From the NCBI GenBank assembly GCA_023376005.1, contig CM042142.1:50409884-50473883 (forward strand): a DNA stretch of 64,000 bases, written 5' to 3'. Shown one piece after another: positions 11,205-23,460 of the stretch (its first letter is position 1; each line of letters starts with the position of its first letter). The notes beneath the pieces were generated by a model. That model made no database searches. It saw only the letters and a program-made list of their open reading frames with translations, and was not told where the DNA came from. The stretch is from Doryteuthis pealeii. Its lineage: Eukaryota; Mollusca; Cephalopoda; Myopsida; Loliginidae. The position numbers and the translations under genes are program-made.

Positions 11205-11461
11205 TATGAGGGTCAGTATTGGAATATAATAACTTTGGATATCTATTTTATAATACAACCTATGATTGACCCTCCTCTACACAGCCGAACCTGGCTAGCT
11301 GTTTCTAGTTCCCCTTAAAATGTATTTAAGCATAAACAAAAGAAAAATTGTATTCTAAAAGGTATATCATCTAATCACACTTATTAAACAGTTTCAAGTT
11401 TTAAGAATCCAAAAAAAACCCCCCCCCCAAAAAAAGCCTGAAGCACAAACTTTATATTGAA

Positions 11462-11742
11462 ACTAAAAGATGGCTACCCAGCATCGCCTGGGTAGAGGGG
11501 AAGGGCAAAAACCCTTGGTGTATTGATTTGTTTACTTTTGAAATTTACAAATGCTGGACATTTTTAAGTAGAATTTTAAGATTATTTCTGTATATATTTT
11601 GATTTTTAAATATTTAGATATAAATCAAATCTTCATAATCTTTACACAAAAATATTCAATGTTACCTTATCATTAATTGTTTTATTTTCATAGTTTAATC
11701 GGGGCATACATACAGATACACAACAACTGCCCTTTGATCAAA
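11462..11742 (-). mobile_element. Helitron-4 family copy
   Basis: The left end (3' end on the minus strand) has hairpin CTACCC...GGGTAG beside a mutated CTAG ('ctaaaagatgg'). The right end is 'actgccctttga' followed by T, matching 5'-TC at an A/T site. A second copy with an intact CTAG starts at 48392. Confidence 0.45.
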
Positions 11743-11954
11743 AGCAGCAAAAACTTGTTGATATAAACAGGTAGGCTGTTGATATAAACAGAAAGGCCTC
11801 CACAGAAGAGTGGGACTATTGTGCATTGAGGAGTTGATAAAAAAAAAATAAGGTATAAACAGGTGGTTTTGTTTATAAGAGAGATACCTCACTTACGAGT
11901 TGAACTACTGCGCCTCGGTTTGTTGTGTAAAAAAAATTTAAAAAATAAATTTAG

Positions 11955-11985
<31 letters not shown>

Positions 11986-12194
11986 GGAAAAAAAAAAAAA
12001 TTACATCCATTCATTGTGTAATTCCATAACTAGTTTTTGATACCTCTCCCCCCCCCATTACACACAAATATGTCATGTAACATTCACACCACCCCTGACC
12101 TAACAATATTTGTAGGTTACAAATCTTATGAGCACTAAACAGACCATTAGATTTCAGTTTCTTTTTTTACAACTGTGTCAATAATCTTATATAA

Positions 12195-12250
<56 letters not shown>

Positions 12251-12487
12251 AAATAATATTTAACTAATGAATTACATCGACTTAGTTAAACGTAGGGTAG
12301 GGTCCTGATAGAGCCTTGATTTTTCCTCTAATATTATTATCATTACTGGTCTATGTTTTTAATATATTGAGCACTTTTGGATTATTTACTGATGCTACTG
12401 CAACAGAAAAGTTAGGACGGCAATCGGATACTAATATATATATTGTTATGGGTCCAACGGGAGAAAATTAAATATTTTATAAAAAAA

Positions 12488-12581
12488 AGGTCCACAAAAT
12501 GGATTGTTTTTTTCAAATTTTTAAAATAGTAAAAAAAAAACAAAAAACAAAATACAAACAAAACATAATCCATTTTGGACC

Positions 12582-12582
<1 letters not shown>
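12488..12582. repeat. Inverted repeat next to a TA array
   Basis: 'ggtccacaaaatggatt' near 12490 and 'aatccattttggacc' near 12568 are near reverse complements around an A-rich spacer, and the right arm abuts (TA)n. A small foldback is likely. Confidence 0.5.
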
Positions 12583-12626
<44 letters not shown>

Positions 12627-13265
12627 ATATATATATTTATTAGAGTGGATGAAAATTTTAATATCTTTAATAATGATACTACCCTTCATATTATGGGTTA
12701 CATAAAGTTACAAAATAATTGCCTAGACTTAATAAAATTTAAAAAAAAAATAAAAACCAGAACGTTGGGGGGGGGTGAATACTGATGACAATCTCCCTGA
12801 ATTTAAAAGCAGTTGAGTTTCTTTTTCCAACTGTCAATAATCCTATATAAGAACCAATGAAATTCCAACTTTATCTTCTATGATGACTAATGCTATTCCT
12901 CACCCCCCCCTCGCACATTCACCCCCACCCCCATTGCCTTTTTATAAGATGAGGGGATGAGTCAACCAGTGTAGAACCTGCAGCTCCTAATGCGCACATT
13001 TGTACTACATCTCCCAGCATTTTGAACAAGGTATGGCTTAGTGATGATGAGGATGAAAGAATTGACAGTTTAAAGGGGGTGTCAGGTTGTATTGCAGTGT
13101 TGGTTCAGGGAGATAAAACTCATTAAAACAGAACAAACAATATAAAGTGAGCGGTTGGGGGGTGGGGGTGGATTTATTAGAGGAATATTTTTCTAATTTT
13201 AAATTAAGGAAAAAGCTACTTAATAGTCTGTCTGGTAATGTTTTTGTTTTTAATTTTATTTCTTA

Positions 13266-13890
13266 CTAGCAGGACCTGTAGAATTTCCACAAAACGAAAC
13301 AAAAATCAAGAGCAAGCCAGAAACAATTTGCAATTTCATTACATACAAATCCTACCAGAATTACCAAAATATCTTCCGTAATTCACAATTTTAATATTAC
13401 AAATAAAACAAGGAGAAAGCTACTTAATAGTCTGTCAAGTAATGTTTTTAGTTTATTTCTTACTAGTGGGACCTGTGGAACTTCCATTAAAAAACAAAAA
13501 TCAAGAGGAGCTATTTAAGCCAGAAACGATGATTTGCAATTTCATTACATAAAAATTCACAATTTTAATATTACAAATAAAACAAACACACAACTTTTTT
13601 TTAATTCATTTTAATTTTACATTAGCCATTTAAGTGATGTAAGACCATTTGGAATGTTTCATTTTTAAAATTGTGTGAAATAAAATTGAACCAATAAGGA
13701 ACCTGTGATTAAGCAACATCATATAATCTGTATTCAGATTTTTGCATTGCATCTTGGAGAATTTGGACAGTCTCATTTTTAACCAGAGGGTGTTGCAGGA
13801 TAACGGACAGAAGATTTAGGAACACCAATATTAATGTATAGATTTTGATATTGTCAATCTTAAATCTTATCTAGTATCTTCTTTTCATCT
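13266..13890 (-). mobile_element. Helitron-2 family copy with an internally duplicated terminus
   Basis: CTAG at 13266-13269 is followed by 'caggacctgtag', the family 3' terminus in reverse. A block of roughly 190 bp ('gctacttaatagtctgtc' to 'attacaaataaaaca') occurs twice, the second terminus lying near 13455 as CTAG + 'tgggacctgtgg'. The distal part ('cagtctcatttttaaccag', 'agggtgttgcagga') matches the 15.6-kb and 46-kb copies. Confidence 0.6.
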
Positions 13891-13942
13891 TAACTTTAGA
13901 TTTAAAAATGAATAAATAAAATTACTGCAATTCACTCAGGCT

Positions 13943-14480
13943 CCTGGTTGGTTGGTTGGTTGGATTTTACGGCATGTCAACCCCTGTTGGGTTATTTTAC
14001 ACTGAAGATGTTTGGTTTTATTCATTCTTGATGGGTATTCAACATTTATTTCAAACTCAATTTAAAAAGAAATACATTTTATCTATTTAATCCATAGATG
14101 GGACCCTAACAGGTGCTACCACTCTGGGTCAGAGTGGACCTGGGAGCAATGGTGATGAAGTGGTACTCCACATTCCCCAGAGCTCCAGAATTGGAACTTC
14201 ATCAGATAGAGTTAAACGTCATACCCAGAGCATCAAGACCCTCAGCCACAGCCTTCTAGCACATATGATAAAAAGGGTTGGGGGCTTGCCATAAAGGCAA
14301 TAGTGTTGGGACAATCATATAGGTGCTAGGGCATGACACAATCAGACAATTGATTGGAGAGGGCCTCTCCGACTGACTAAAGTGGAATGTTGCATGTCAT
14401 CATGGACTGCTCAGCTAAGTAACACAGGTTGCCACCCATGGCCAACAAGTAGCCCCATTGAGGAGGGGGGCTTACCCCCC
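13943..14480 (+). mobile_element. SINE-D, long copy
   Basis: Order: 'ggttggttggattttacgg', 'catgtcaacccctgttgggt', 'ttattcattcttgatgggta', 'atagatgggaccctaacagg', 'ggtcagagtggacctgggag', 'actccacattccccagagct', 'cttctagcac', 'aaagggttgggggcttgcc' and 'acaatcatataggtgctagg'. It extends further downstream than the 150-bp unit at 4148, so the family has long and short forms. Confidence 0.75.
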
Positions 14481-14639
14481 CTACAGAGGTGCAGTAGGTG
14501 TATTCTAAAGCCCCAGCCAAAAGGGCTCACATATATCAGAGATGGTATTAAAGAATAACCTTGTTACGGTTTAAAACGGCATCGTTATTGCCTTAAATTC
14601 TTATTATTCATACCAACTGTTGCTCCGCACTGTTTGTTG

Positions 14640-14815
14640 CAAATAATGACCCATGCCATAAGGGCAATAGGGTTGGTGCAATCATGTAGGTACTAGGGCT
14701 TGACATGACCAGCTTGATTGATCTGAGGAGGCTCTCCGCCCACCTGTCTAGCCTAAGTAAGGGTCTAAGAGGAGTGTTGCCTGTCAGTCTGCTCATATTA
14801 TGTAACACACACAGG
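14640..14815 (+). mobile_element. SINE-D 3' segment only
   Basis: Repeats the tail of the preceding element ('gggcaatagggttgg', 'gcttgacatgaccagc', 'ccgcccacctgtctagcc', 'gttgcctgtcagtctgctca') without the 5' part. A MITE-2 fragment follows directly. Confidence 0.6.
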
Positions 14816-14938
14816 TGAATAGATAGTGAACTTTGAAATATCCCATCATACAGGTAAAAAAAAAAAAAATTTTTTAAAAAGAAAAAAATACCAAGAAAAT
14901 TTGGTACAGCCATGGAGGAAATTTGGTAGGCAAAGATT
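14816..14938 (-). mobile_element. MITE-2 end fragment
   Basis: 'gatagtgaactttgaaatat', then 'cccatcatacaggtaaa' and 'atttggtaggcaaagattta' match one end of the 3628 and 52959 copies. The other end is missing. Confidence 0.55.
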
Positions 14939-15595
14939 TAAGGATTGCATGTCTGGGTTCAGCAAGAATGTTTTTAACTCTTTATCTACCACTGTTTAGA
15001 ATTTAATTTTCTACAAAAAGGGAGAAGGATGAGTAACTATTGTAGTTAATTAAAAGTTGCCTCCCTTGAAGTAGATTTTTTTTTAATAAGGTGGGATGAT
15101 AATTTACAAGGATGTTTTAATATTTTTATTTATTGATCTCAGGCATTTTGTGCGCTCTAGTAAATAAAGTGTTCATTAGCTTGTGGAGATGGCCCGATTC
15201 CAAAGTGGTATGATATGTTAGGTTACAGTTTCTAGGAGTAAAGTTGAAAAATGTGACACACTGACACACACATTTATTAGAGATTGCTAATTAGTTTTTT
15301 TCTTCTTCCTCTTCATTTCATTAAGGTCTTTCATTCAAAACGTTAACCTGAAAGAAAAATTGGTGAATCTGGGTCAGTGAGTGAGGGTGAGAAAGCTCAA
15401 TAGATTTTGGTTATTTACTTTTACAAAAAGGTGGGGATGGTGGAGAGGAAAGAATAAAACTTTACAGAGAGTGGGGAAGATCTGAAAGCAGATTTACTCT
15501 TATGGATATATAAACATCCATTCTCCTTTTTTTCTCTCCAATGTGACACACACCAATGATAGATACACGTATATTAATATACAAACTAGCAGGAC

Positions 15596-16050
15596 CTGTA
15601 GATATACCACAGTATGATAATTTAATTATTACAACATTTGATATGTTTACTTAAGAGCTATTGCAAATAGTTCAATATGTAAAAAGTTTAATCTTGATTT
15701 AACTCACTCACACTATTCCCTTTCTTTCCTTTTCATTATGTTCAATCGAAACAGATTAGTGTTATTGCATCTGTGTGCTCACCCCCTCTCTATGTTTCTT
15801 TCTTATATTTTTTTCTGTGTAACATGCCATTTTTCGTCCCTTCTTTATAATAAAAATGGAATAGTCCATTATTTAGCTGAGGTGACGATACTCATAAGAA
15901 AGAATCTGGTGGATCAGCAACACCAGATAATCAGGATTTACATTTTTGGAATTCCTCTTGGACGGTCTCATTTTTAACCAGAGGGTGTTGGAAGATGACA
16001 ACAGTCATCATTAAGGAACACAAGTATTAACATATAAATTTTATGAAACT
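15596..16050 (-). mobile_element. Helitron-2 family copy
   Basis: A then CTAG (15596-15599) and 'caggacctgtagatatacca' give the inverted 3' terminus with its hairpin; the interior has 'tgctcaccccctctctatg', 'agctgaggtgacgatactca', 'gataatcaggatttac' and 'accagagggtgttgg'. The right boundary (5' TC on the minus strand) is not exact. Confidence 0.65.
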
Positions 16051-16137
16051 GCAGGAAAAACAAAAACTTGCCCAAACTTATTTGCACTAATTCCCTTCAG
16101 TTTATATATCTGCTCAACTTACCTTATTGAGCTGTGG

Positions 16138-16347
16138 TTGCATAGATTATTGTCAACCCCCTGTATTTCTGAAGGGATGGCCCCTTTTCATATCACGGGC
16201 GGGATTTTCCATGGAATATTACAGAAAGCCCGCGAAGTACATGAAGTCATGTGGGACCAAGTTAACCCGTTAGTACCTGCTTGGGCATCCTATGAGAAGC
16301 ATGGGCTCATTATGCACACGCTCGTTGTGTTAGAAGAAGAATTTTAG
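16138..16347 (+). CDS. Short open frame of unknown origin (69 aa)
   Basis: Less AT-rich than the sequence on either side and with no simple-sequence bias. It includes HITGGIFHGILQKAREVHEV and PAWASYEKHGLIMHT, ends in a stop, and is followed by AATAAA about 10 bp later. I recognise no family. It could be a terminal exon, a processed-gene remnant or chance; absence of splice or homology evidence keeps confidence low. Confidence 0.2.
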   Translation: MHRLLSTPCISEGMAPFHITGGIFHGILQKAREVHEVMWDQVNPLVPAWASYEKHGLIMHTLVVLEEEF

Positions 16348-16376
16348 TTAAGTAAATAAAAGTTTAATGAAATAAG

Positions 16377-16526
16377 ATGGTGTTCTTGTTTGATGAATGT
16401 CTTGGCAAAAAGACTGACCAAGAAGAAGGAATGCATCAAAGACGAACAGCCAACAGGAATCTAGAAATAGAATTCAACATGGAGAGGAAGAATAGAAACC
16501 ACTGGAGTTCACCAATGGCCAAAGAA
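16377..16526 (+). CDS. Candidate first coding exon (50 codons) ending at a consensus donor
   Basis: ATG at 16377 has A at -3 and G at +4. The frame is open for exactly 50 codons, polar and charged (QEEGMHQRRTANRNLEIEF, then ERKNRNHWSSPMAKE), and stops at AA|GTAAGTAA with the GT at 16527-16528 in phase 0. No family recognised and no partner exon was found. Composition and splice site make it one of the few gene-like stretches in the window, but a chance donor is possible. Confidence 0.3.
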
Positions 16527-17072
16527 GTAAGTAATGCATATCTATCTACCTATGTCTATCTCTCTCCTCTCTCCAGTAAAAGAACACTTGTGCATGTACC
16601 CAACATGGGTATGTGTGTATAAGTATGTAACACTACCTAGTAGGCGTCATCATACAGTGATCAATTTATATGCAGGATTTAAGGTGGGTTGTGTCATTAT
16701 GTTAAAAAAAAAGTGCATATACACAGGAAAGGTCACAAAGTACTTAAACAAATTTTTGTTTTTAAAAGCAACTTTCCTTGATCTTAGATCAAATCCCCAC
16801 CCCGTTAAAAATTGCTGGCATACCAAGGTAAGGCTAAAGTGCTACATATTGCAGGAAGGTGACTTAAAAACTGTGTCAGACAAACTAAGTCCCTACTGTA
16901 ATTTGAACACCCAGCTGTCTGCCTCTCTCCAGGTGGACCGGAAAATCTCCTGACCTTTACTTCAGAGGAATTAACTCAAATATAATTAAAAATACATGAT
17001 CCGAAATATTTTTATAGCACTAACATTTATATTAGGTTAAGAAGTTCTATGTATTTTTGTTTTTGCATATGC

Positions 17073-17112
17073 AGAGATACAGATAGAGATACAGATAGAG
17101 ATAGATAGATAG

Positions 17113-17143
<31 letters not shown>

Positions 17144-17990
17144 GATAGAGATAGATAGAGATAGAGAGAGAGAGAGATAGATAGATAGATAGATAGATAG
17201 ATAAGATATAGAAGAGATAGATAGATAGAGAGATAGAGATAGATAGATAGATAGAGATAGATAGATAGATAGAGATAAAGATAGATAGAGAGATAAAGAT
17301 AGAGATAAAGATAGAGATAAAGATAGAGATAAAGATAGAGATAAAGATTAGAGATAGATGATAAAGATAGAGATAGAGATAAAGATAGAGATAGATAGAG
17401 ATAAGATAGAGATAAAGATAGAGATAAAGATAGAGATAGATAGATAGAGATAGATATAGATAAGAGATAAGAGATAGAGAGATAGAGATAGAGATAGAGA
17501 TAGAGATAGAGATAGAGATAGAGATAGAGATAGATAGAGATAGAGAGATAGAGATTAAGATAGATAGATAGAGATAGAGAGAGAGATAGAGAGAGATAGA
17601 GAAGAGATAGAGAGAGAGAGATAAGATAGAGATAGAGATAAAGATAGATAGAGATAAAGATAGATAGAGATAGAGATAGAGATAAAGATAGATAGAGATA
17701 GAGATAGATAGATAGAGATAGAGATAAAGATAGATAGATAGAGAAGAGATAAAGATAAAGAGAGATAAGAGAGATAGATAGAGATAGATAGATAGATAGA
17801 TAGAGATAGATAGATAGAGATAGAGATAAAGATAGATAGAGATAGAGATAGAGATAGAAGATAGATAGATAGAGATAGAGAGATAAAGATAGATAGATAG
17901 AGATAGAGATATAGAGATAGATAGAGATAGAGATAAGAGATAGATTAGAGATAGAGAGAGATAGAGATAGATAGAGATATAGAGAGATAA
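17073..17990. repeat. Microsatellite, GATA/GAGATA, about 918 bp
   Basis: GATA, GAGATA and AGATAAAGATA variants without other sequence. The 324-codon Leu/Ser/Tyr/Ile frame on the minus strand is an artefact. GATA arrays of this length are highly mutable and may attract GATA-type factors. Confidence 0.97.
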
Positions 17991-18452
17991 AAAAAGTTCC
18001 AGACATTATACACACACACAATTACATACCTATGCTTTCTTAAATTAGATAAAAGTTCTAAGAAAACCTTAAGCAAGTTATTTAACTCGTACTAAGTTGA
18101 ATATCTGAGTGTATATTTGTAAGATATTTCAGATCTTCAACCAAGTGTGACAAAACATAGTAAGTAGAATCTTGTCTCTTTTAGTGTATAGTCAAAATAT
18201 AGGAGGCTTTATTGCCGCTACTATTTTTATCATATTTATAGTATACAACACCATGTTGTTTACATCTATTGCATTTATATATGATACTGTATTACTTACA
18301 TCTTGAGTCACTGGAGCATGAACTCTCTTAGAAATAGGATATAAGTTGCAGCTTCAGAAATTTGTTGATCCTGTATTTTTTTTTTTTTTTTTTTTTACAC
18401 CAAAGGAAACTAAAGAATGAGGAGAAATCTATACATCTATATATTATTGATA

Positions 18453-18842
18453 CTAGTACAAAATAAAAAACGCCCTCTGGGCGATGTAAAAATAGATTTT
18501 TGAAACATATTGCCTGAGGGTGGGAGTAAAAATTCAATGTCAGCGAGTTTGTACTCTAAGTAAGTAAAATCATCAAATTCATTAAATGATTGAAAAATAA
18601 AACAATTTGCAATGTAAACTTTAAATATGTATTAAAATAAAACAAATATATATAGATATATAATATCAGTCATGTATTTATTAAAATTTATTTTAAAAAA
18701 CAATGAGGACTGTCTAATGTTGCATGATCAAATTTTGAGAGTATTTATTCTATGTTATGATGATTTTGGGTAATGTGACGTAAGCAGTGACGTAATTTTT
18801 ATTACAGACAAAAACCGGAAGCGAATCTCCATTATTGATAGA
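18453..18842 (-). mobile_element. Helitron-3 family copy, about 390 bp
   Basis: A then CTAG at 18453-18456; about 15 bp inward lies hairpin GCCCTCTGGGC. The right end reads 'ctccattattgataga' then T (18843), giving 5'-TCTATCAATAATGGAG on the minus strand. Insertion between A and T, 5' TC, 3' hairpin and CTAG are the Helitron rules. Sister copy at 56311-56813. No helicase is encoded. Confidence 0.75.
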
Positions 18843-18864
18843 TTGTAGCTATATTTCTAGGTAG

Positions 18865-19225
18865 ACAGTGCTCAATATCATTAATAGAGCATTTATATTT
18901 TAGTTAAGGTAACATGGACAATGGAGTCAATAGCTAGTTACTGACAGTTTCATGATTATGCGATCTTCATACCGAAATATTAAGAAAATAAATCACAGGT
19001 AAATGAACAACATCATAGTTACCTCACCTTTCCTTACACTGCTTTAAACCAACCACAATGTTTCAAGCAAATTACAAAACTACTCTCTCTCTCTCTCTCA
19101 CATAAGTAAACAGTGCTCAATATCATTGATAGAGCATTCATATTTAAGTTAAGGTAGTGTGGACATGGAGTCTATGGCGCCTGGTTACTGACAGTTTCTT
19201 GCCTATGCGATTTTCAGGCCATTTG
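18865..19225. repeat. Direct repeat pair of about 115 bp
   Basis: 'cagtgctcaatatcatt', 'atagagcat', 'gttaaggta', 'ggacatggagtc', 'tactgacagttt' and 'tatgcgat' occur in order at 18865-18965 and again at 19108-19212. A related palindrome lies at 63480-63525. Possibly ends of one element; family unknown. Confidence 0.6.
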
Positions 19226-19317
19226 TTTTAGTTTAAGTAAGGGGTTCGCAACCTTTTTTGCAATGTCCCACCTAATCCCTCTAAGATCCTGACATCCCCC
19301 AATGTGGTAATATATAA

Positions 19318-19908
19318 TCTTATTATAATGGAGTTTGTGTTTTACTGTCTTTAACTGAAACTATATCACTACTCAAGTCACAATTCCCTTAGTTATTTAC
19401 CTCACATTCTCCATGATATTTTTTATTTAAACCTCAATTATTAATAAAATTGTCTTACATTATTAATACTGTTGACCATACCTACATACTAATAACATGC
19501 AATTGCATATATATATATATTACACACACAACAAAATAGCAGTTTACAGTGTGAATGGGAAGGCTAATTTGCATATTGATATTAAAAATTTGATTTTAAA
19601 TAAATATGTGCTAAGTATTATTGATTTCTAATTGTTTGGTTTTATCTTAAGAACAAAAATCTCAGGGACAGATCTTAAAAGAAATTGATTAACAAGAAAA
19701 ATAGTGTAATTTTATTCTTTACTTCCCATTTTAACTAAATAGTTAAATTAGGAAAAGGAGTTAGGGAAGAGCAAGTTTCAGTTATTTATTTTCTGATTGT
19801 ATGCCCGTCTGTTTCAAATCATTTTATCTGCATTCTTATTTAGTTTAAATAGTATTTCTAATTTAATATAGTAAATACTTGCACCCAGAGGGTGTTTATA
19901 TTTGCTAG
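19318..19908 (+). mobile_element. Helitron-1A, complete non-autonomous copy (591 bp)
   Basis: A then TCTTATTATAATGGAG at 19318; the 3' end has hairpin CACCC-AGA-GGGTG (19882-19894), a 10-nt spacer and CTAG at 19905-19908 followed by T. The interior has 'caacaaaatagcagttt' and 'aaggctaatttgcatattga'. No coding capacity. Confidence 0.85.
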
Positions 19909-19934
19909 TTCTTATAATTTAAAAGTGAACTGAG

Positions 19935-20125
19935 CTGAAGAAGCTTAAAACCCCAATAATCATCATGTCGCAGTAGTAGCATGAATATCCATGAGAATCT
20001 CTTGCCTATCATCATTGCTCTCGGGAGGTCCTTTGCATAGGATCTGGTATCCGTGGAGAACTGGTCAATGTAGGTCTTTGCTGGGCAACCCACACTAGCA
20101 GGCCCATGTGCTACTTTCCATAGGA
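19935..20125 (-). pseudogene. RTE-type LINE ORF2 C-terminus remnant
   Basis: The minus-strand frame reads GCPAKTYIDQFSTDTRSYAK then DLPRAMM. A 'GxPxKTYxDQLxxDTG...DLPxAMxDR' block close to the stop is typical of this group of LINE polyproteins. Only the last ~60 residues remain, with mutations. It abuts the Helitron end. A second copy is at 33245-33415. Confidence 0.7.
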
Positions 20126-20986
20126 GAACATCACTTATGAGTTTATCCTGCTTAGTTTAAACAAGCTTCAAAAGAACAAGCCATCTATGAAAAGAAAAAT
20201 TAAATAAACCAGACAGAAAAAGTAAAAAATAAATTTGGACCCACACCTTGTTACTCTCAATTGCCCCCTCTCCACAAAAAAAAAAAAATTAACTGAGGGG
20301 TGTATGGCCCACATTGTAAACCAATGGTTTAGTGTAAGAAAGAAGGGTGTGGGTACCTTTGCTAACACTTAATATTTCATTATTAATGTAAAAGCTCTGT
20401 AATGTGTGTATGCATGAGATTTTGGTTGCTGTTTTTTTTGTTCTTGATGCAAACTAACCTGTGATATAATCTTCCTCAGAATTGAAAGTGTTGCATTGTG
20501 CATTAGGAGATAAAAACAACACTTTTGGGTGTCATGTTAAAGGAATGATGATATTCTAATGATATCTGACATTTTACAAGGTCATCATGAAAGGTCCTAT
20601 CTTAAAAAAAAAACAAAGAAAAATAAGTCAAATAATAAGAGGTGCAAAAGTGTTAAATAGTGAAGACAGTTTAAAAAGAAAAAAGAAAATTAATATATTA
20701 ACACACACACATAGTAAAGAGCTGGTTAAAAATGAAAATAGTTTTATTTAAAGGATAAATTTCTTTATTCCTAAATTTCAATTATTTTCTATTTGCTTTT
20801 GTTCATGCCTTCAATGCTTTTCAATTAAAAACTTTATTTGTTTAGAAAAAGGGTAAGCAGAAAATTTGGTACCTCAGTGCAAAAATGTCTGCCCCCCACC
20901 CTAAAAAAAAAAAAAAAAAGTATCTTGTATCTGAAGTAATTGCATATTTCCCCATTCAGTACCAACAACAATTATAGTAGACATTT

Positions 20987-21474
20987 AATAATAATAATAA
21001 TAATAAATAATATCTTTTCAGCTAGTATATTAGGTCTGAGACCTGTCAGCTGTTCCTTATAAATATTCATTTTAAATCCACAGAATATTTAATATCATTC
21101 CACAGATTATCCAACTTTGCCTTGAAGGAGTTTAGAGATGGGGCATTTACTACTGATGAAGGTAGTTTATTCCATGTATTCACCACTCTGTAGCTAAAAT
21201 AATTTTGTCTTGCGTTTGCTTTACAAGATTTTTTAAGGAGTTTTAGTTTATGTCCCTTGTATAGGTATTTTGAGCAATGTTTAGTAGGCCAGAGTTCATA
21301 TTTTCCTTGAACTGGAAATTTACTATTAAGACAGATTTTTAAAAAAACTAAGTCTATTGCCAATAGAGTAACATATTTTGGGAATAAATTGCCTAATCAG
21401 ATCAAAAGCAGCAATAGAGATAAAAAATAAAATAAAAATTCAATTGGATGATTTCAGAAAAGAATTTAAGATAC
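20987..21474 (-). pseudogene. CR1/Jockey-like LINE 3' end with (ATT)n tail
   Basis: The minus frame 21363-21067 encodes RQNYFSYRVVNTWNKLPSSV then APSLNSFKAKLDNLW, the standard C-terminal 'FxxRVVxxWNxLP...V..AxSxxxFKxxLD..W' motif following the reverse transcriptase in Jockey/CR1-like elements. A short 3' tail ends in a TTATTATT run (20987-21010), the usual tail of these elements. Further broken RT sequence extends to about 21474, where a solo LTR is inserted. Host function unlikely. Confidence 0.75.
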
Positions 21475-21947
21475 TGTGGGGTTATTTTCGTATTTGCCTG
21501 GAGAGTTGTCTGCCCGTATAGTGTCGCTGGTTCCCGCTAGGGGCCTGGTCTATTTAAGCAGCTGATTTGAACTTCTCTCTCTTTGCTTGCTGCTCGACCT
21601 ACGAGACACTATGGGTTAGACTTAGGTCTACTCCCTTCTCGTTGGGGCTTCGGCCCTTAACACTGGCCACTCACTGCTAGTAAGTCTCTTATACGATATA
21701 TGACTATCCTTTAGTCATGTATCCGTAACTACGTTTTTATGTACATTTAGGTATCTCTTTGATACCTAAATATCTTGTATTTTACCATTCATGAATGAAT
21801 GTGTCATTATCTCTACTTTTGTATGTATGTATTATGTACCCTGTTAATTCTTGTGCCGTTATATAAAATGTTTTGTCCCTCAACCTTTGTCGGAGTTTGT
21901 TTGCGTTCCAACGAGTTATGACCTTGTCATAACCTTTAGATCTTACA
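21475..21947 (+). mobile_element. Solo LTR with exact 4-bp target duplication (473 bp)
   Basis: TGTGGGGTTATTTTCG ... TCTTACA, flanked by atac on both sides (21471-21474 and 21948-21951). Contains 'cccgctaggggcctggt', a TATTTAA box-like element near 21552, 'gggttagac', a 'ctcgttggggcttcggccc' block and 'atataaaatgttttgtcc'. TG...CA ends and a 4-bp duplication suit a Ty3/gypsy or BEL type element. No internal gag-pol in the window. Confidence 0.85.
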
Positions 21948-22611
21948 ATACCATTTTGGGGAACTATCAGATGAATTACTTAATAGAATTTCTTTTTAAC
22001 GTATATAGACATATTGTATATGTTCCGTGCAAAGATTTTCTTTTTCAAGGTTGATGTGATAAAATTTAAAAAAAGGGGAAATGCTCAAGGAGGCATAAAT
22101 AAACCAAAGAGAGAGAAAAAAAAAAAAAATTTAAAAAAAAAATCAGGATTCTTCAAAAGTAGGCCTTCTCATTTGGGAGATAAGTGCAACACAATCTTCC
22201 TATCTTCCATTTCATTTTTTGGCCAAGCTTAATAAAAATTGGAGAACACATGAAAAAAGAGGAAAATATTTTTTTAAATAAATTAAAATTAAAAAAAAAA
22301 AGTTTTAAGGTATTTATAGCACTTAAGATCTGTAGAACTAAAAAGAAATGCTAGCACTTTGAAAACAGAAGAAAAAAATAATTATGGTTGTTTTATTTTT
22401 TTTTTTTTTAAATCATAAATCATTTTATTGTAAATAAGCAATGTAAGCAAAGATTCATTGGTAGATTTATGTAAATTCTTGTAAGTTATCCTCATAAAAT
22501 ATTAATGAATCAATACCAATTCAAGGCAGTCAAGAAAGAAAAAAAAACAAAACAAAAAAAAAAAAACATTCAATGAATGATAATTTATATCAGTAGTGTA
22601 ACCCATGGTTT

Positions 22612-22728
22612 CCTGGTTGGTTGGTTGGATTTTACAGCATAGCAACTCTTGTTGGGTTATTTTATGCTGAAGACATTGTTTTATTCATTCTTGATGGGTA
22701 CTTTTAAAAAAAAAAAAATTTTTTTTTT

Positions 22729-22768
<40 letters not shown>

Positions 22769-23460
22769 TTTGTTCTATTTAACCAATAAATGGGACCCTA
22801 ACAGATACTACCACATCCAGGTCAGAGTGTACCTGGGAGAAATGTTGAAGAAGGGGTACTCCACATTTTATATTTTTTGTTTTTATTCATTCTTAATGGA
22901 CATGCTAATTTTTTTAAATTTATTTAAACTCAATTTAAAAAAAAATTTAATCCATAGATAGAACTTTAACAGGTACTAATAATTCAGGTCAGAGTAGACA
23001 TGGGAATAATGGTAATGAAGGGGTACTCCACTTCCCTCCCCAGAGGTTCAGAACTGAAACTACACCACTAGATGCAGTTTAATGTCATACCTAGGACAAT
23101 AAAAACCTGTTACTGCCTTCTCATTTAAAAAAAAAAAATTTTTTAAAGTTCATTTTTTCTTTTTAACCCATAGATGGAACCCTAACAGGTACTACCACTC
23201 TGGGTCAGAGTGGACTGGGAGTAATGGTGATGAAGAGTACTCCACATTCTCCAGAATTGGTGCTTCACCATCAGTTTAACCTTATACCCAGGACACTAAA
23301 ACCCTCAGACACTGCCTTCTAGCACCCATATGATAAAAAGTGTTGGGGGTTACCATCAGGGTAATAGGGTTGGGACAATCATATAGCCGCTAGTGCTTGA
23401 CATGACCAGCCAATTGATTGGAAGGGGCTTTCCCAACTGCCTGTCTAGCCTAAGCAAATG
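22612..23460 (+). mobile_element. SINE-D cluster, three partial units in tandem
   Basis: The block 'atagatgggaccctaacagg / gtactac / ggtcagagt' appears about every 200-230 bp (near 22785, 22960 and 23170), with 'ttattcattcttgatggg' before the first two. Only the first carries 'ggattttacagcatagcaac', and only the last carries the long tail ('tgttgggggttaccatc', 'gcttgacatgaccagcc'). Confidence 0.65.

Noticed and set aside
17047..18021. 324-codon open frame on the minus strand
   Set aside because: Pure translation of a GATA array; only Leu, Ser, Tyr and Ile.
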